From positions 1,920,946 through 1,984,945 of the forward strand of contig CP034984.1 in NCBI GenBank assembly GCA_004026145.2: a DNA stretch of 64,000 nt. The letters are read 5' to 3'. Positions within the stretch are counted from its first letter, which is position 1, and every line of letters begins with the position of its first letter. The DNA comes from Takifugu bimaculatus. Its lineage: Eukaryota; Chordata; Actinopteri; Tetraodontiformes; Tetraodontidae. The notes beneath the pieces were generated by a model, which worked only from the letters and a program-made list of their open reading frames with translations, ran no database searches and was not told the DNA's origin. A program made the translations under genes and the position numbers. Below, piece after piece: positions 25,235 to 35,229 of this stretch.

Positions 25235-25322
25235 GCGGAGGGAGAAGACAATTTGAAAAAGATGCAGCTGATGGAGCTGGCGATCCTCAACGGGACGTAC
25301 AGAGACAACAACATCAAAGCAC
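25235..25322 (+). CDS. qki: qki exon 5: QUA2 region
   Basis: This 88-base exon encodes 29 residues (183-211) plus the first base of a Pro codon. It begins AEGEDNLKKMQLMELAILNG and ends Thr-Tyr-Arg-Asp-Asn-Asn-Ile-Lys-Ala. It is the QUA2 helix, which packs on the KH domain and extends the RNA-binding surface; in the family its Lys and Gln residues contact the ACUAA core. The acceptor is TCTGCAG and the donor GTAAGT. The phase-1 end joins correctly to the phase of exon 6, giving Lys-Ala-Pro-Asn-Leu. Confidence 0.98.
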
Positions 25323-26614
25323 GTAAGTGAGCTGCTGGAACACACACACACACACACACACACGTGCGCGCGCGCTCTCATCCGCACCATGACATCACTC
25401 ATCTTTAGCTACACAGTAAGCCGCACAATATATCCAATATAATATCTTGTTAACAGATTAACTTTGATTAGATTAACGTGCAGTCTGAAACACACCTGGG
25501 TTGGGTTCAGAATAACGGTCCAGACCGAGACCTCCAGGAGATCGTTCCTGTTCTTTAAAATCCAGAGCAACAATAGGATCCAGTTCTCAGCTCAACCCAG
25601 GTCTGCTCCATCATCACATCTCTCTACATCCCATCATAACCGTGACCACCGGCAGACTTTCTATTCCAGGCTCTCCAGAGAGTTTTGTAGGACAACTTCC
25701 ATCCTGTCCTCCATCCTCCTCCTCCTCCTCATCTTCATCTCTCCCCCTAAACGCCCCCCCTCCTCCCCAGTTCCAAACGCGATCGCTCTTGCTGTCGGCG
25801 CTCTGAACTTCCAACCTGGTTCCACACGCTCCAATCTGCATGTTGGCCACCCGTTTTACTCTGTTTGCTCCTGCAGCACCAGATTCCATCCATCAGTGCA
25901 TAATTAAGCGTCAGCTTCATACGGCGATTCATATTTGCTCCAGACAAGTGAACACTTAAGCTCAGCGTGATTGATCCCAGCTTTTCTTCAAATGTGAGCC
26001 GTGATGAACCGGGCCACCACCTAACTGTACTTCCAGCTTGATTTAATCGACCTGCCTGTGGGGACGCTTGTGTGGCACCGCTCGCAGCACATGCTAACAC
26101 CAGCCACCCAGAAGCCATTACTGTCTGTTTATTTGTACGTACTTGACTCAAATGGACCGACCACTGGGTGCAGAGCCCAGCCCTTAAATCAGCCCTCAAC
26201 TCGGGTCTCACCCACGGGTCCATTTCAGTCGGGGCGGGCGCTGTTTTGTCGTCACCTGTACCATATCGGGTAGCTGAATGTGTCGCCGCCATGGTGATTT
26301 GTATGCTTTGAATGCATCGGGGAAACGGCAGCATTTCGTGCTCTTTGTGTGATGGGTTATTGTTTATTTCTCCTTTAGTTTGGCTATTTTGATTTATTTT
26401 ATTTTATGCAATATTGTGGCTCTTGTGGTTCATCACCATGATCATTGCATGGACTAATTCTCCCTTTTGCCCCTCCCTCTCCCCCTCTCCTCCTGCCACT
26501 TTGTTTTCTTCTTCTCTTCCTCCTCTCTTTCCCCCTCCACTCTTCATCTGTGTTGATGGCCACCACCCCCCGCTCTCTTTCTACTCCTGTCCTTTGCTCT
26601 CTCGCTTATGGCAG
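25323..26614 (+). other. qki: qki intron 5
   Basis: This 1292-base intron starts with GTAAGT, followed by a (CA)n run at 25339-25363 and a (GC)n run. Its 3' end is very pyrimidine-rich (26460-26600) and ends TTATGGCAG. Minus-strand open frames here, up to 195 codons, look like chance. Confidence 0.88.
25339..25363. repeat. (CA)n microsatellite next to exon 5 donor
   Basis: About 12 CA units followed by GTGCGCGCGCGC, starting 17 bases into intron 5. The (CA)/(GC) junction can adopt Z-DNA. In other genes intronic CA repeats close to a donor act as hnRNP L splicing regulators. Confidence 0.95.
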
Positions 26615-26914
26615 CCAACCTTGCATTCTCTCTTGCAGCGGCAGCAGCAGCCGCTCAGGGGCCCCGTCTTATAGCGGCCCCCACGGGTCAGGTGCTGCCT
26701 CCCCCGGGGCTCCGACCCCCAACACCAGCCGGGGCGCCCATCATGAACCTCATCAGGCCAACTCAGATGGCTGCCATGCTGCCCAACGGCACCCCGACCT
26801 TGGTGCCCCCGACACCAGACGGCGGGCTGATCTACACCACCCCGTACGAGTACCCGTACGCCCTGGCACCTACCTCCCTGCTGGAATACCCCCTCGAGCA
26901 CAGTGGGGTTCTAG
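26615..26914 (+). CDS. qki: qki exon 6: Ala/Pro-rich C-terminal region
   Basis: This 300-base exon encodes residues 212-311 and one base of Gly312. It opens Pro-Asn-Leu-Ala-Phe-Ser-Leu, followed by seven Ala and Gln-Gly-Pro-Arg-Leu. It continues with proline-rich PxxP segments (VLPPPGLRPPTPAG), then LIYTTPYEYPYALAP and LLEYPLEHSGVLG. PxxP motifs bind SH3 domains, and the tyrosine cluster is the region phosphorylated by Src-family kinases in mammalian QKI. The acceptor used here is TTATGGCAG at 26606-26614. A second, more pyrimidine-rich acceptor lies 24 bases downstream, so exon 6 may also start at 26639 and lose eight residues. The donor is CTAG/GTAAGC at 26915, with a second in-frame donor at 27056. 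Confidence 0.96.
26639..26914 (+). other. qki: Alternative exon 6 start (tandem 3' splice site, minus 24 bases)
   Basis: The bases before 26639 read CATTCTCTCTTGCAG, a better acceptor than the one at 26614 because of its pyrimidine tract. Using it keeps the frame: the split codon becomes CCG (Pro) and joins directly to the alanine run, omitting Asn-Leu-Ala-Phe-Ser-Leu-Ala-Ala. The upstream acceptor gives the residues shared with known vertebrate QKI and is taken as primary. Confidence 0.55.
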
Positions 26915-27055
26915 GTAAGCGAGCCTGGGGGAGCGTGGGTGCAGCAGGTACAGCGGCCAGCTTTAGCCATCCTGGACAGGAGGGCAGCTTGTTTTACCCT
27001 GGAGCTGCGATGCTGGACGCAGCATCCTTGATCCACAGTCAGGACTTTTTTAAAG
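26915..27055 (+). CDS. qki: Possible 47-codon extension of exon 6 (alternative 5' splice site)
   Basis: Beyond the normal exon 6 donor the frame stays open. Exactly 141 bases downstream there is a second good donor, AAAG/GTAAAT at 27056, in the same phase 1. Splicing from it to exon 7 would insert 47 residues, starting Lys-Arg-Ala-Trp-Gly-Ser and ending SLIHSQDFFKG, between Gly312 and the QKI-5 tail, giving about 388 residues. Composition is Ala/Gly/Ser-rich like the neighbouring C-terminal region, with no stop codon. If neither donor is used the frame closes at the TGA at 27076-27078 after Lys-Tyr-Val-Val-Ser-Thr, giving a form without the nuclear tail. I know of no standard QKI isoform with this insert, so it needs transcript evidence. 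Confidence 0.45.
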
Positions 27056-28736
27056 GTAAATATGTCGTGTCCACCTGAGGACCACAAACTCACAGAGTGG
27101 AGAATGAGAGGTAACGGGACGACCAATAATGCGGCTCGTATGGACACTGCGTAGAAACGTGGGCAGAAGGGACCCCGCCAGGGCCAGGCTCCTCCTAGTT
27201 TTGACACCGTTCACTGTTTGGGATTTTTTTATGCTTCACTCTGGCGCCGTGCTCTCAGGTTTAGGTGGCCTCTGTTCTGTAAGGTCGGCGTCGCCGCCTC
27301 GCCTCTGTAAAGGGAGGCCTGCCGACAGGGACGCGCAGCCTAACCCTCTCGTGCACCGGCCTGAAGGCAGATGCAGTCTGGCAGCAGATCCCCTCGGATT
27401 TCTGCAGCTATTGAAATCATTCCTCTGTGCTGCTCTCTGCCTTGATGCCTGGAGATAGTCCCCCCCCCCGACTCCCAGTGGGGGGTGTTCATTATTTTCT
27501 CTTGTCTCCGTTTTAGCTTCTACCCCCTTGAACCTGAGCGCTTTATCCTCCACGTCCCCTTTTTTTCCACGCGTCAGCGTCTAACATATCTGTTACCAAA
27601 GAACTGAGATATAAACGGAAGCTTATAGCGGACACGCGTTTAATGGAAACAAAACAACACTATTCAGAATCCAGGCTTTTATTGGGAGTTGCGTAGCGCC
27701 GTACCTGGCGTCCCTGTTAGCTGAGCTGTGTGTTTTGGGAGCCTTCAGGGAGCGGCGTGTACAGCAGGCGGGGCAGCAACAGGCCGGGGCAGCTGACTTA
27801 GTTTCTCTCTGTAACTCATAGCGTTACACCAGCTAACTGCATTTTATTTACTCACCATATCGATCGGTGCCTTCAGCAGCACAGGGCCCCATGGGACACA
27901 CACACACAGACACACACACTTACCCGTGCTAGCAACTAACCACCATTGGTTTGTCTGTGAGTAGAGGAGCGCCAGGCCATCTGCCTCCTCTGAACAGCGT
28001 AGGTGGCTCTGTAGTCGGGAGCCAAAATTCCCGCTTTTATTATCATACTTAACGCGCCGGTGTCCAAATTCATGCACATTTTTAAAAAAATACTTGAACA
28101 CAAAGTGACACGCGGAGAGTTAGCTTGTGCCCTGCGGACGGATGGTGTCGGGCGCTGAGGCGGGAAGGGATCAGACGTGACAGATATAGGAGGGAAAATG
28201 ACCCGGGTAGAAGTGGTGAATGAGGGGAAGAGAGTGGGAGAAGCAGGTGGTGTCTGGCACTATTCAATTACCATCTGAGCCATATTAGATTCCCCCAACC
28301 CTTCAGAATAAGGAGACAAATTTCTCTAAAGCCCCCTCTGGCTCCCAGAGGGAGGAAGCGCTCCTTTTTTTCCACAGCCGGCCCAGGAGCCTCCATCCTT
28401 TACTCTCCCACGCCCCTCCGTTCAAAGAGCCTTGCATAAACCTGAGCACTGTGGAAATATATTCCTTAAGTTATGCATTTTTAAATGCTAAGTTCTACTC
28501 CAAAAAGATGTATTTTTTTCTACTGCGTTTTTCTACATTTAAAGAGATACCTGTGGCGTGTGGACATGTACTCCCATGTGTATTCTGTTATTATTCTGTG
28601 TATTGTTGTATTAGCCCAGCATTAGCCTCCACGCTACCAGTTAAAAATGTGAATGTTATCACTGTAAAAAGAAAATGACTGTTTTCCCCTGCTCAAAGTG
28701 AATGGTTTCTAACCTTGTGGACCTGTTACAATCTAG
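26915..28736 (+). other. qki: qki intron 6
   Basis: This 1822-base intron runs from GTAAGC to AATCTAG. Its first 141 bases may be alternatively exonic. A strong acceptor-like sequence (CTTGTCTCCGTTTTAG) at 27501-27516 is followed by 21 in-frame codons and TAA at 27582. A CA run lies at 27898-27920. The final acceptor has a poor pyrimidine tract but a TTCTAAC branch-point-like motif at 28707-28713. Confidence 0.85.
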
Positions 28737-28811
28737 GTGCAATGGCTACTAAAGTGAGACGGCATGACACGCGGGTCCATCCTTACCAAAGGATTGTGAC
28801 CGCTGACAGAG
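28737..28811 (+). CDS. qki: qki exon 7: QKI-5-specific nuclear tail
   Basis: This 75-base exon completes Gly312 and encodes 24 residues (313-336), AMATKVRRHDTRVHPYQRIV then Thr-Ala-Asp-Arg, plus the first base of an Ala codon. The Arg-Val-His-Pro-Tyr-Gln-Arg motif is the nuclear localisation signal specific to the QKI-5 isoform, so the protein shuttles through the nucleus and acts in splicing. Compared with human QKI-5 only Met for Val and Thr for Met differ. The donor is GAG/GTCAGT. Both phases fit exons 6 and 8. The acceptor is weak, consistent with regulated inclusion. Confidence 0.97.
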
Positions 28812-29949
28812 GTCAGTTTAGTCTCTCAGCTACACTTTGCTATTGACTGATGAATTTCAATGTTATGCCTATATGCCTCGATGCCTTAGTTGACATTTTC
28901 TATATTGTTCCGAACTGTATTTTCGTTGTCGTCATTGTTTCCCCGTCCTCCTTCGCCACTACACCCAACCCCCCCACCCCCACACATCCACACACCAGCT
29001 AAATGGTCGCCTGTGGTCCGCACATTTTGTTTACATTTACTCTTCCGCATAAGTCAAACCTCAGGCAGACGCGAGGGCAGGTAGCGTTGAAAGAGCCTCA
29101 CGACATTCCACTGATGTGAGATTAGAGCCCTAAAATGGAGCAGGCTTGTTCCCATACATCATTTATCTGCTCCGCTCATGAGCAAAAAAAAAAGAAAAGA
29201 GGCGCATTTTACTGTAAGCGAGCGGCGTGGAAGGCAGGAGGAAAGTGGCCGTGCCGCCACCCGGCGCCATTTCACCTTGAGATTTGAATTTATTTTGTAT
29301 TTTTATTTTTCTACGGACGGCCGACACGCACAGACATAAGCCGAGGTAGCTCGCACCCCCCCCCCAGTGTCCCGCAGAACCGATCGCAACAAAGCTAAAA
29401 CACATTTTTGATATTTCAGTTGTACATGAGGTACTGTCATTTTCTATTTGAGCATTTTATATCAAATGTATTTATGGTTCATGTGTATATTTATATCATA
29501 TAAAAATATACTGCTAAATAAAGAGAGAGAATCGGAAAACAGCGATTGATCAATTCATTGCACATTTGCCGCTAGCGCAGCTGCCATCACGTAACATTAG
29601 TTCCTCAGCCTTCTGACCACTAATCACACTGTTTGTGACCTGACAGACACTAAAACACTAGATTTTGGAGTTTTGTTTTCTTGTCTGTGTCTTTGTCCGA
29701 CACTCCCCCCCCCTCCCTTTTTTTCCCTGCGAGGCCGTTTGCGTCCAAAGGGTTAGCAGTCGTGACGTGAGGTCATTATCCTAACAAGATTAGGCGGGTG
29801 AGGGGTGTAGGAGCGGGAGGGGAGGGGGCGACATAAGATTGCATTCATTTTATTGTTAAAATGATGTCATTCCAGTCTCTTCCTGCTGACACTAATATCC
29901 TTTCTATCTTTTTTTTCTGTTTGTTTTGTTTTTGTTTCTAACCACCTAG
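28812..29949 (+). other. qki: qki intron 7
   Basis: This 1138-base intron contains an acceptor-like CACACACCAG ending at 28998 after a pyrimidine/CA tract, and an AT-rich segment at 29440-29525 with AATAAA at 29517-29522. Together they might form an alternative terminal exon. ACTAAT motifs lie at 29619-29624 and 29891-29896 and TTCTAAC at 29936-29942, close to the ACCTAG acceptor. Confidence 0.85.
29517..29522 (+). terminator. qki: Intronic AATAAA poly(A) signal candidate
   Basis: AATAAA lies at the end of a markedly AT-rich stretch in intron 7. It could end transcripts that use an alternative last exon or retain intron 7. No downstream GU-rich element is obvious, so the call is tentative. 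Confidence 0.35.
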
Positions 29950-29966
29950 CCGCCACCGGCAACTAA
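29950..29966 (+). CDS. qki: qki exon 8: final five codons and stop
   Basis: After the ACCTAG acceptor the exon reads CCGCCACCGGCAACTAA. Joined to the G of exon 7 it gives Ala-Ala-Thr-Gly-Asn-stop, exactly the end of vertebrate QKI-5. This confirms both the intron 7 borders and the QKI-5 isoform. The remainder of exon 8 is 3' UTR. It is too short to be found as an open frame, so its placement depends on the conserved tail. Confidence 0.96.
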
Positions 29967-30890
29967 CACATGACCTTCTGACCTCTGAACTCTTCACCCA
30001 ATGACGAGCCGCCCCAAGCCTGCCTGCTGATCAGTTAACTGGTAATTGCCTTTTGCTAGCCTCTCGGACGCAAGTGAGACAGAGAGAGAGGGGCGCCTGC
30101 CCAAACTGTCACCCTAACACAAAAAAAGAGTAGGAAACCAACGCAGAATCTTCAGAAACGCAACAAAACCCAACGACAAAGTTGTGTAATATCCATTTTT
30201 CCCATCTGTTCATTGAGTTCGATTCCCATTCTTTCTCTTTCTTTTTCTTCATGAGTCACATGCTGGGTGGAGCCGTAATTGCTCACAAGCCTGCACTGAA
30301 CTATAGCAATAACCCCCCCCCAAACCCTCCAATTTGACACCCTCCCTCTAAACAAACCACAGTTCAGTCTCTATTTGACGCAAACCGCCTGGTTTCAGAG
30401 AAATCACCCCGTCAAAAGTGAGAGGCTCCCCCAGCAGCCCCCCCCCTCCACACACCACCACCACCCGCCTACATGGGGAGAAAAAGAAACAGAAGGAAAG
30501 AGGAGACGTGCTGACATTAACGTGTTTAATTTCTGTCATTTTCCACATGTGGTGGTTGTAATTGTGAGCCGACACATTCTGGGTGTGCCCCTCCCAACAG
30601 CTTCTCTGCCTGTTTTTACTTTCTTTTGGTTTTAATATTTGGACGCATGGCTGAAGCGATTGCAGAGGAGCTTTATACGATTCATGTGTTGGTTTCTCCT
30701 GTCCTGTTTTTGTTTTCATGTTGTGATTATTTTGATTTTAGTTTGGAGTCTTTTTTTTTTTCTTCTCTCCTCCGCTTGATATTTTTGGTTTCTGTTCACA
30801 TTTGACTAATTACCTTCGCGTGATCCGAGCGGCCGCACTTGGACCGATGCAATCTAATGTGCGATGCAGGAAGTAGGACAGGACGGAGGG

Positions 30891-30914
30891 ACGGGACGGG
30901 ACGGGACGGGACGG
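30891..30914. repeat. (ACGGG)n pentanucleotide repeat in 3' UTR
   Basis: Four perfect ACGGG units plus a degenerate one, preceded by related GGACGG copies. It is G-rich on the sense strand and could form an RNA G-quadruplex. Confidence 0.9.
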
Positions 30915-31056
30915 AGGGCAAGCTTGGCGAGAAGGTTGCCGACAGGTGTGTTTGTGCGCGCGCACGTGCGTTTTTAATTAATTCTAGGATGAAAGTAGGG
31001 TGTGTTGAGGCTTTGGGGACATCAGAGCGGCTCCAGGTGGCCGCTCCCGTTGGCTA

Positions 31057-31073
31057 CCCCCCCCCCCCCCCCC
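31057..31073. repeat. C17 homopolymer run
   Basis: Uninterrupted run of 17 C residues within the 3' UTR. Similar shorter runs occur at 31284-31318, 32049-32066 and 32667-32680. Confidence 0.95.
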
Positions 31074-33308
31074 ATCCACACTACATCATCATACAGTGCC
31101 TGATGTTTTTAGAAGAACCTCTATCAGTAGGCTGAGCTGTGATCAAAAACCCAACAAAAACAACAAAAAAAAACAGTATTCTAGTAAGTGTGCATATTTA
31201 ACCAAAGGGTTTCACTGAGTTATGCATCAGGCTCATCCAGGGCTCTTTTTCGCCATTTTAGCTTTAGCAGCCGTGTGGATCTGCCCCCCCCCCTTCCCCC
31301 AGCCCCCCCCCCCACGCGGCTTTAACACTAAGTCGAGGTTCTTTTGTGCTTTCTTATCATTTTGCCGCATCTCTACGTTGAGTGTTTTAATTTGAGGAGC
31401 GTCGGCCGGCAGAGGCCCGCTCCCCTGACCGTGGGCGTGTTTGATTTCACCGGTGAACTGTTGGAACCATCCAGAAGCGCATCCACAATGTGTCAGGCCC
31501 ACCAGACGGGCCCTGAGCCCACAACCCTTTGTTCAACTCTAAAGAAAAAAATAGGATGTGAAAGCCATGCCTGCCTGTTCCGATTGCTTTATACATGCGT
31601 CTTATATAAATATATATAAATATAGAATACTGTAGATATCTGTAATGCATATACAAATACAGAAGAGAACAAAACATAGCTAATTTTACAGGGTGCTGGA
31701 GAAGAGAAAAAAAAACTGAGAAATCTATTTTTGGCAATTTTACCTTTTGATACTACGACTTGCAGTTACAAAATCAGAAGAAAAAAAAAACGCAAAATAA
31801 AAACGAGTAAAAGCGAGCGGGCGAGGGGACAAAGTGCTGTTACCTTTTTGGACGTGATTGGAGAGGAACGCCAACGACCACGAGAGACGGATGCCTGACA
31901 GAGAAGGATCAGAAACGAAAAGTGCCTTATCAGCTGTGGTTTCTGTGTTTCCGAGCGTCCCGGTTGTGTCCAGCGACACCCAGCACCCACGTGGTGGCGC
32001 AGAGAGGGACGGACGGCTAGCAGTACGCGCTCACGCCAGTCGAGCAGGGTAGCCCCCCCCCCCCCCGCCGCAGCGCGGCGTTCCCGAGTTACTCTATGCA
32101 AAAAGAATAGCAGTCGTTGCCGACCAGCTAATATGTGCCATGGTTTTGTCTTCCTGAGATTCTTTTATTTTTTAATTTAGCTTCTCCCGATGGCCCTTTA
32201 CTCTGCTCTACACACAGGTGTGTGTGTGTGTGTGTGTAGGGGGGGGGGTTCCATTCGATCATGTGATATTGTCCTTTTTTTCTCGTCTTTTGGTGACTGT
32301 GACTAATTTCCAAGAACAAATTGAACTGCCAATAGCGATGCAACAGTCCGCCAAACCGCCATTTAATCATGAGCTGAGCAGAGCGGCCCACAGAGCGCCA
32401 ACATAAAGGCAGATAAGGAGAGCGGGGCAGCGCCGGAGGGGTCGCCCCTCCGCACCCCCCCGCCCCCCATCCCCCCCCCGGCATCACGCTTGTTTCAACA
32501 GCTGCAAACCCGGCTCGCGCCTCTGGATGTCAAACTACCGAAACAATCACGAGCTTTTTAACGAACAAATGAGACGGCGGCGCAGCCCAGCGGTTTCCGG
32601 CTCTTGAAACAAGCGGCGGTTCTGTCGATCCGGCTCCGACGAACGGAGGTGGGCCAGGAGCCGGGTCCCCCCCCCCCCCCGCCACCCCGGCAGGACGTTT
32701 CAGAGCTCTTTCATCGCGCAGTTACACCGAGAGGTCATTGATTATATCCCTTTTTTCTTTTTCAGTGTTATTACTTTCAATTGAAATGCAATATTAAAGT
32801 TTAGAATCAACTGCTATTGAGCGTTCAACAGTATTAAGAGAAAAAAAAAATCCCCTCTGCAATGTTACAACCTGCTGTGTCATTGTGAAAGGCTGGATCA
32901 ATCCATCAGGTCAAAGGTCAACCCTACCGTGTTCTCTGGCCTGCCTACTACATGTATGATAATGTAATTAACAGCAGCCATTGTTACAGGTTTATAATGT
33001 ATTTTTCTAATCTCATTTTATATGTATATTAATCATTTTTCTGAGTGTTTTTTTGATTTTTAAATGAAATCTACTGCACCCCCGCCCCACAACAGCCCCC
33101 ACCCTCTTTTGTTTGACATCTTGAAAGCGGTCGATGGTGGGGGGTGTCACCTTTCTCCCTGTTATATTTTGTTTTTCTTGCCAATGCCCGGCTTGTTTAA
33201 CTCATTAGACTTTATTAGTTTCCTTGTCATAAGTATTTTTACATGCTTGCATTTAGTTTTCATGGTGTATGCTGTTATTTTTCTTATTAACCTCTTGGCA
33301 TTTATTTT

Positions 33309-33314
33309 AATAAA
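33309..33314 (+). terminator. qki: Proximal poly(A) signal AATAAA
   Basis: AATAAA sits at the end of a T/A-rich block and is followed within 45 bases by a GT/T-rich region (TTTTTGTCTTGTGTTTTT). That is the layout of a good cleavage site. An ACTAAC core lies 20 bases downstream, at the expected cleavage position. Confidence 0.65.
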
Positions 33315-35162
33315 ACATTCTTAGTAAGAATTTTACTAACTTGCTGATATTTTTGTCTTGTGTTTTTAACCAGTTTCATGAATGTATTACCCTGGTCTGG
33401 TTCACGAGACTAACACGATTAAAAACACCGGTGTGGCGCCGGCCGACCGCCACAAAACCACGCTCGCCTCGCACCGGCGCGGCCGCTCGGCACACGACCT
33501 CCCCTGCTGTCACACTCTTTCACACTCCCTCGCTCCCTTCACAGCCCTGCTCCCTCTCTCTCTCTCTCTCCCCCCTCCCTCTCTTCTTGGTCGCCCTTGT
33601 GTGTGCCACTGACCCCACCCACACAGGAAGAGCTGGGGGTGCCGGTGCTAGCTGCACGCTAACACGGGGTCGCTGGTCTAACTGCCGCGTCTAACTGCAC
33701 ATGGCCATTAAAGACCCCTCCGTCGCCGTCTGGGTTAATCTGTGCCAAAATGTTGCTCATCTCACCTGGAATCTGTTGTTTTGAACTGTGAATAAGCCGA
33801 GCAGGACATCTCATTGTTGCCGCGGAAACTGGGAGGCTGACGCGCACGCCGTCCCCGCTCCCCTGGCTTCCCTGCCTGGACGGCGCCGCTACAGTTAGCA
33901 CCAGCTGTCGCCGTGCGGTTGGTGGAAGCTTCTCCCCGTTGGGCTGGTTGATAACGAGCGCGGCTCCGTTCGGGACGCGAACACACACCAGTTAACCGTG
34001 CCAGTATCAAGTACTTTGGGATCAGAACAGCCACGCTGTTCCTCGCAGTGTAAAACGCCCATGTGGCTTTGAAGCTTTGATCATCTTTTTGTTTCGTTTT
34101 TCTTTCTTCCTCCACTAATTCAACATCGACACTGACACACAAGCGGAAGAGTTTCATTAATCCAGATTAGTTTAACCTCTTATTTTTTTTGTTTAAATAA
34201 ATAAATATCAATGAAATCGCACAACAAAGCATTTCAGCAACGCAAAGAAACGAGGAATTACAGCATCAAACTTAACATTTCTCTCTGGGATCAACACTTC
34301 GTGACTTTCATCTGGAAAAACAGGGTGTTTGGGGTTTTGGGGGGGGTTCCGCCTGCGTCCTCACCAGCAAATGTGGGACAGACTGGATTTGTGGTAGTCG
34401 TATCAAATGATTTATTAACGTAGGAACTATTTTGGACCATAATCGTCGAGTTGAGCTAAAATCCGTCCTTTTTTAAAATAAAAACTCTAAACAGGAGTGC
34501 CTTTCCCCTCCCCTAACATCGGCTAATCTTCCGTCTCCCTTTACTCTTGTTGTGAAGCACAAATATACTAAACGCCTGCCTTTTGGGGAACGTTTGACCA
34601 AAACTTGGTGGCCTCATTTCCCGTTTTGATCGGACCACAGCGTGGCGGATCGCTCTCAGTGCCTTTCAGAATCTGTCCCGGGGCATTCAGTGTACTGATC
34701 TACTAACGTCCTTCCTGTCAGTCTGTTCTTTTCCTTCTGTTTAACAAAACATTCCTCCAATGAGTTAAACGGCAGGTTAACCAATCAGTATTGGTGATCC
34801 AGCACTCAAGTGGTTAAAGGGCAAACGCTCCCAAAACACCCAATGAGGATCCTTTTATGTTTTTAGCCCCACTGGAATTTTTGTTTTGTTTGGTTTATAT
34901 ATATATATATATTTTTTTTGGACTGTGATAAAAGTATTATACGTTAATATTTTCTAAAATTATACTCGTATGTTAGGTTTTCAACCATTTAGCGGTGCAC
35001 TACAACCTGTTTTATTTTCCTTCCTTTGATTGTGGAGTCGTGAGGTTTTATGTGAAGTAGCCTTTGTTCTGTGTTTGTGTCACCTTGTTTGGTCGCCGGG
35101 TAGAATCAAGAGATCTGAATAGGGTGTAAAACAAAACCATGTAATGCCAGTGCTTGTTTATC

Positions 35163-35193
35163 ACCCCCCCCCCCCCCCCCAAAAAAAAAAAAA
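35163..35193. repeat. Poly(C) run joined to poly(A) run
   Basis: A run of about 18 C residues is followed directly by 13 A residues, just before AATAAA at 35196. It is a candidate for slippage and assembly error. Confidence 0.9.
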
Positions 35194-35223
35194 CAAATAA
35201 AGGAAAAGAACTGTTATGTGTGC

Positions 35224-35229
35224 AATAAA
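35224..35229 (+). terminator. qki: Distal poly(A) signal AATAAA
   Basis: AATAAA in GTGTGCAATAAAGAGCC is followed by T/C-rich and GCTCTT sequence. A second AATAAA is at 35196. This is the last good signal before sequence character changes to repeat-rich intergenic DNA, so it is taken as the distal end of the transcript. Confidence 0.6.

Larger units (their letters stand above)
30805..34707 (+). promoter_or_regulatory. qki: Cluster of quaking response element cores (ACTAAY) in the 3' UTR
   Basis: ACTAAT occurs at 30805, 32302 and 34114, and ACTAAC at 33335, 33409 and 34702. The ACUAAY hexamer is the core bound by QKI; a full bipartite element also wants a nearby UAAY half-site. UAAC half-sites lie at 33367 and 34742, somewhat farther than the usual 1-20 bases. 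Autoregulation of quaking mRNA is inferred. Confidence 0.5.

Noticed and set aside
25747..26334. 195-codon minus-strand open frame in quaking intron 5
   Set aside because: It has no recognisable domain, lies antisense within an intron and has low-complexity ends; a frame this long is plausible by chance in GC-rich DNA.
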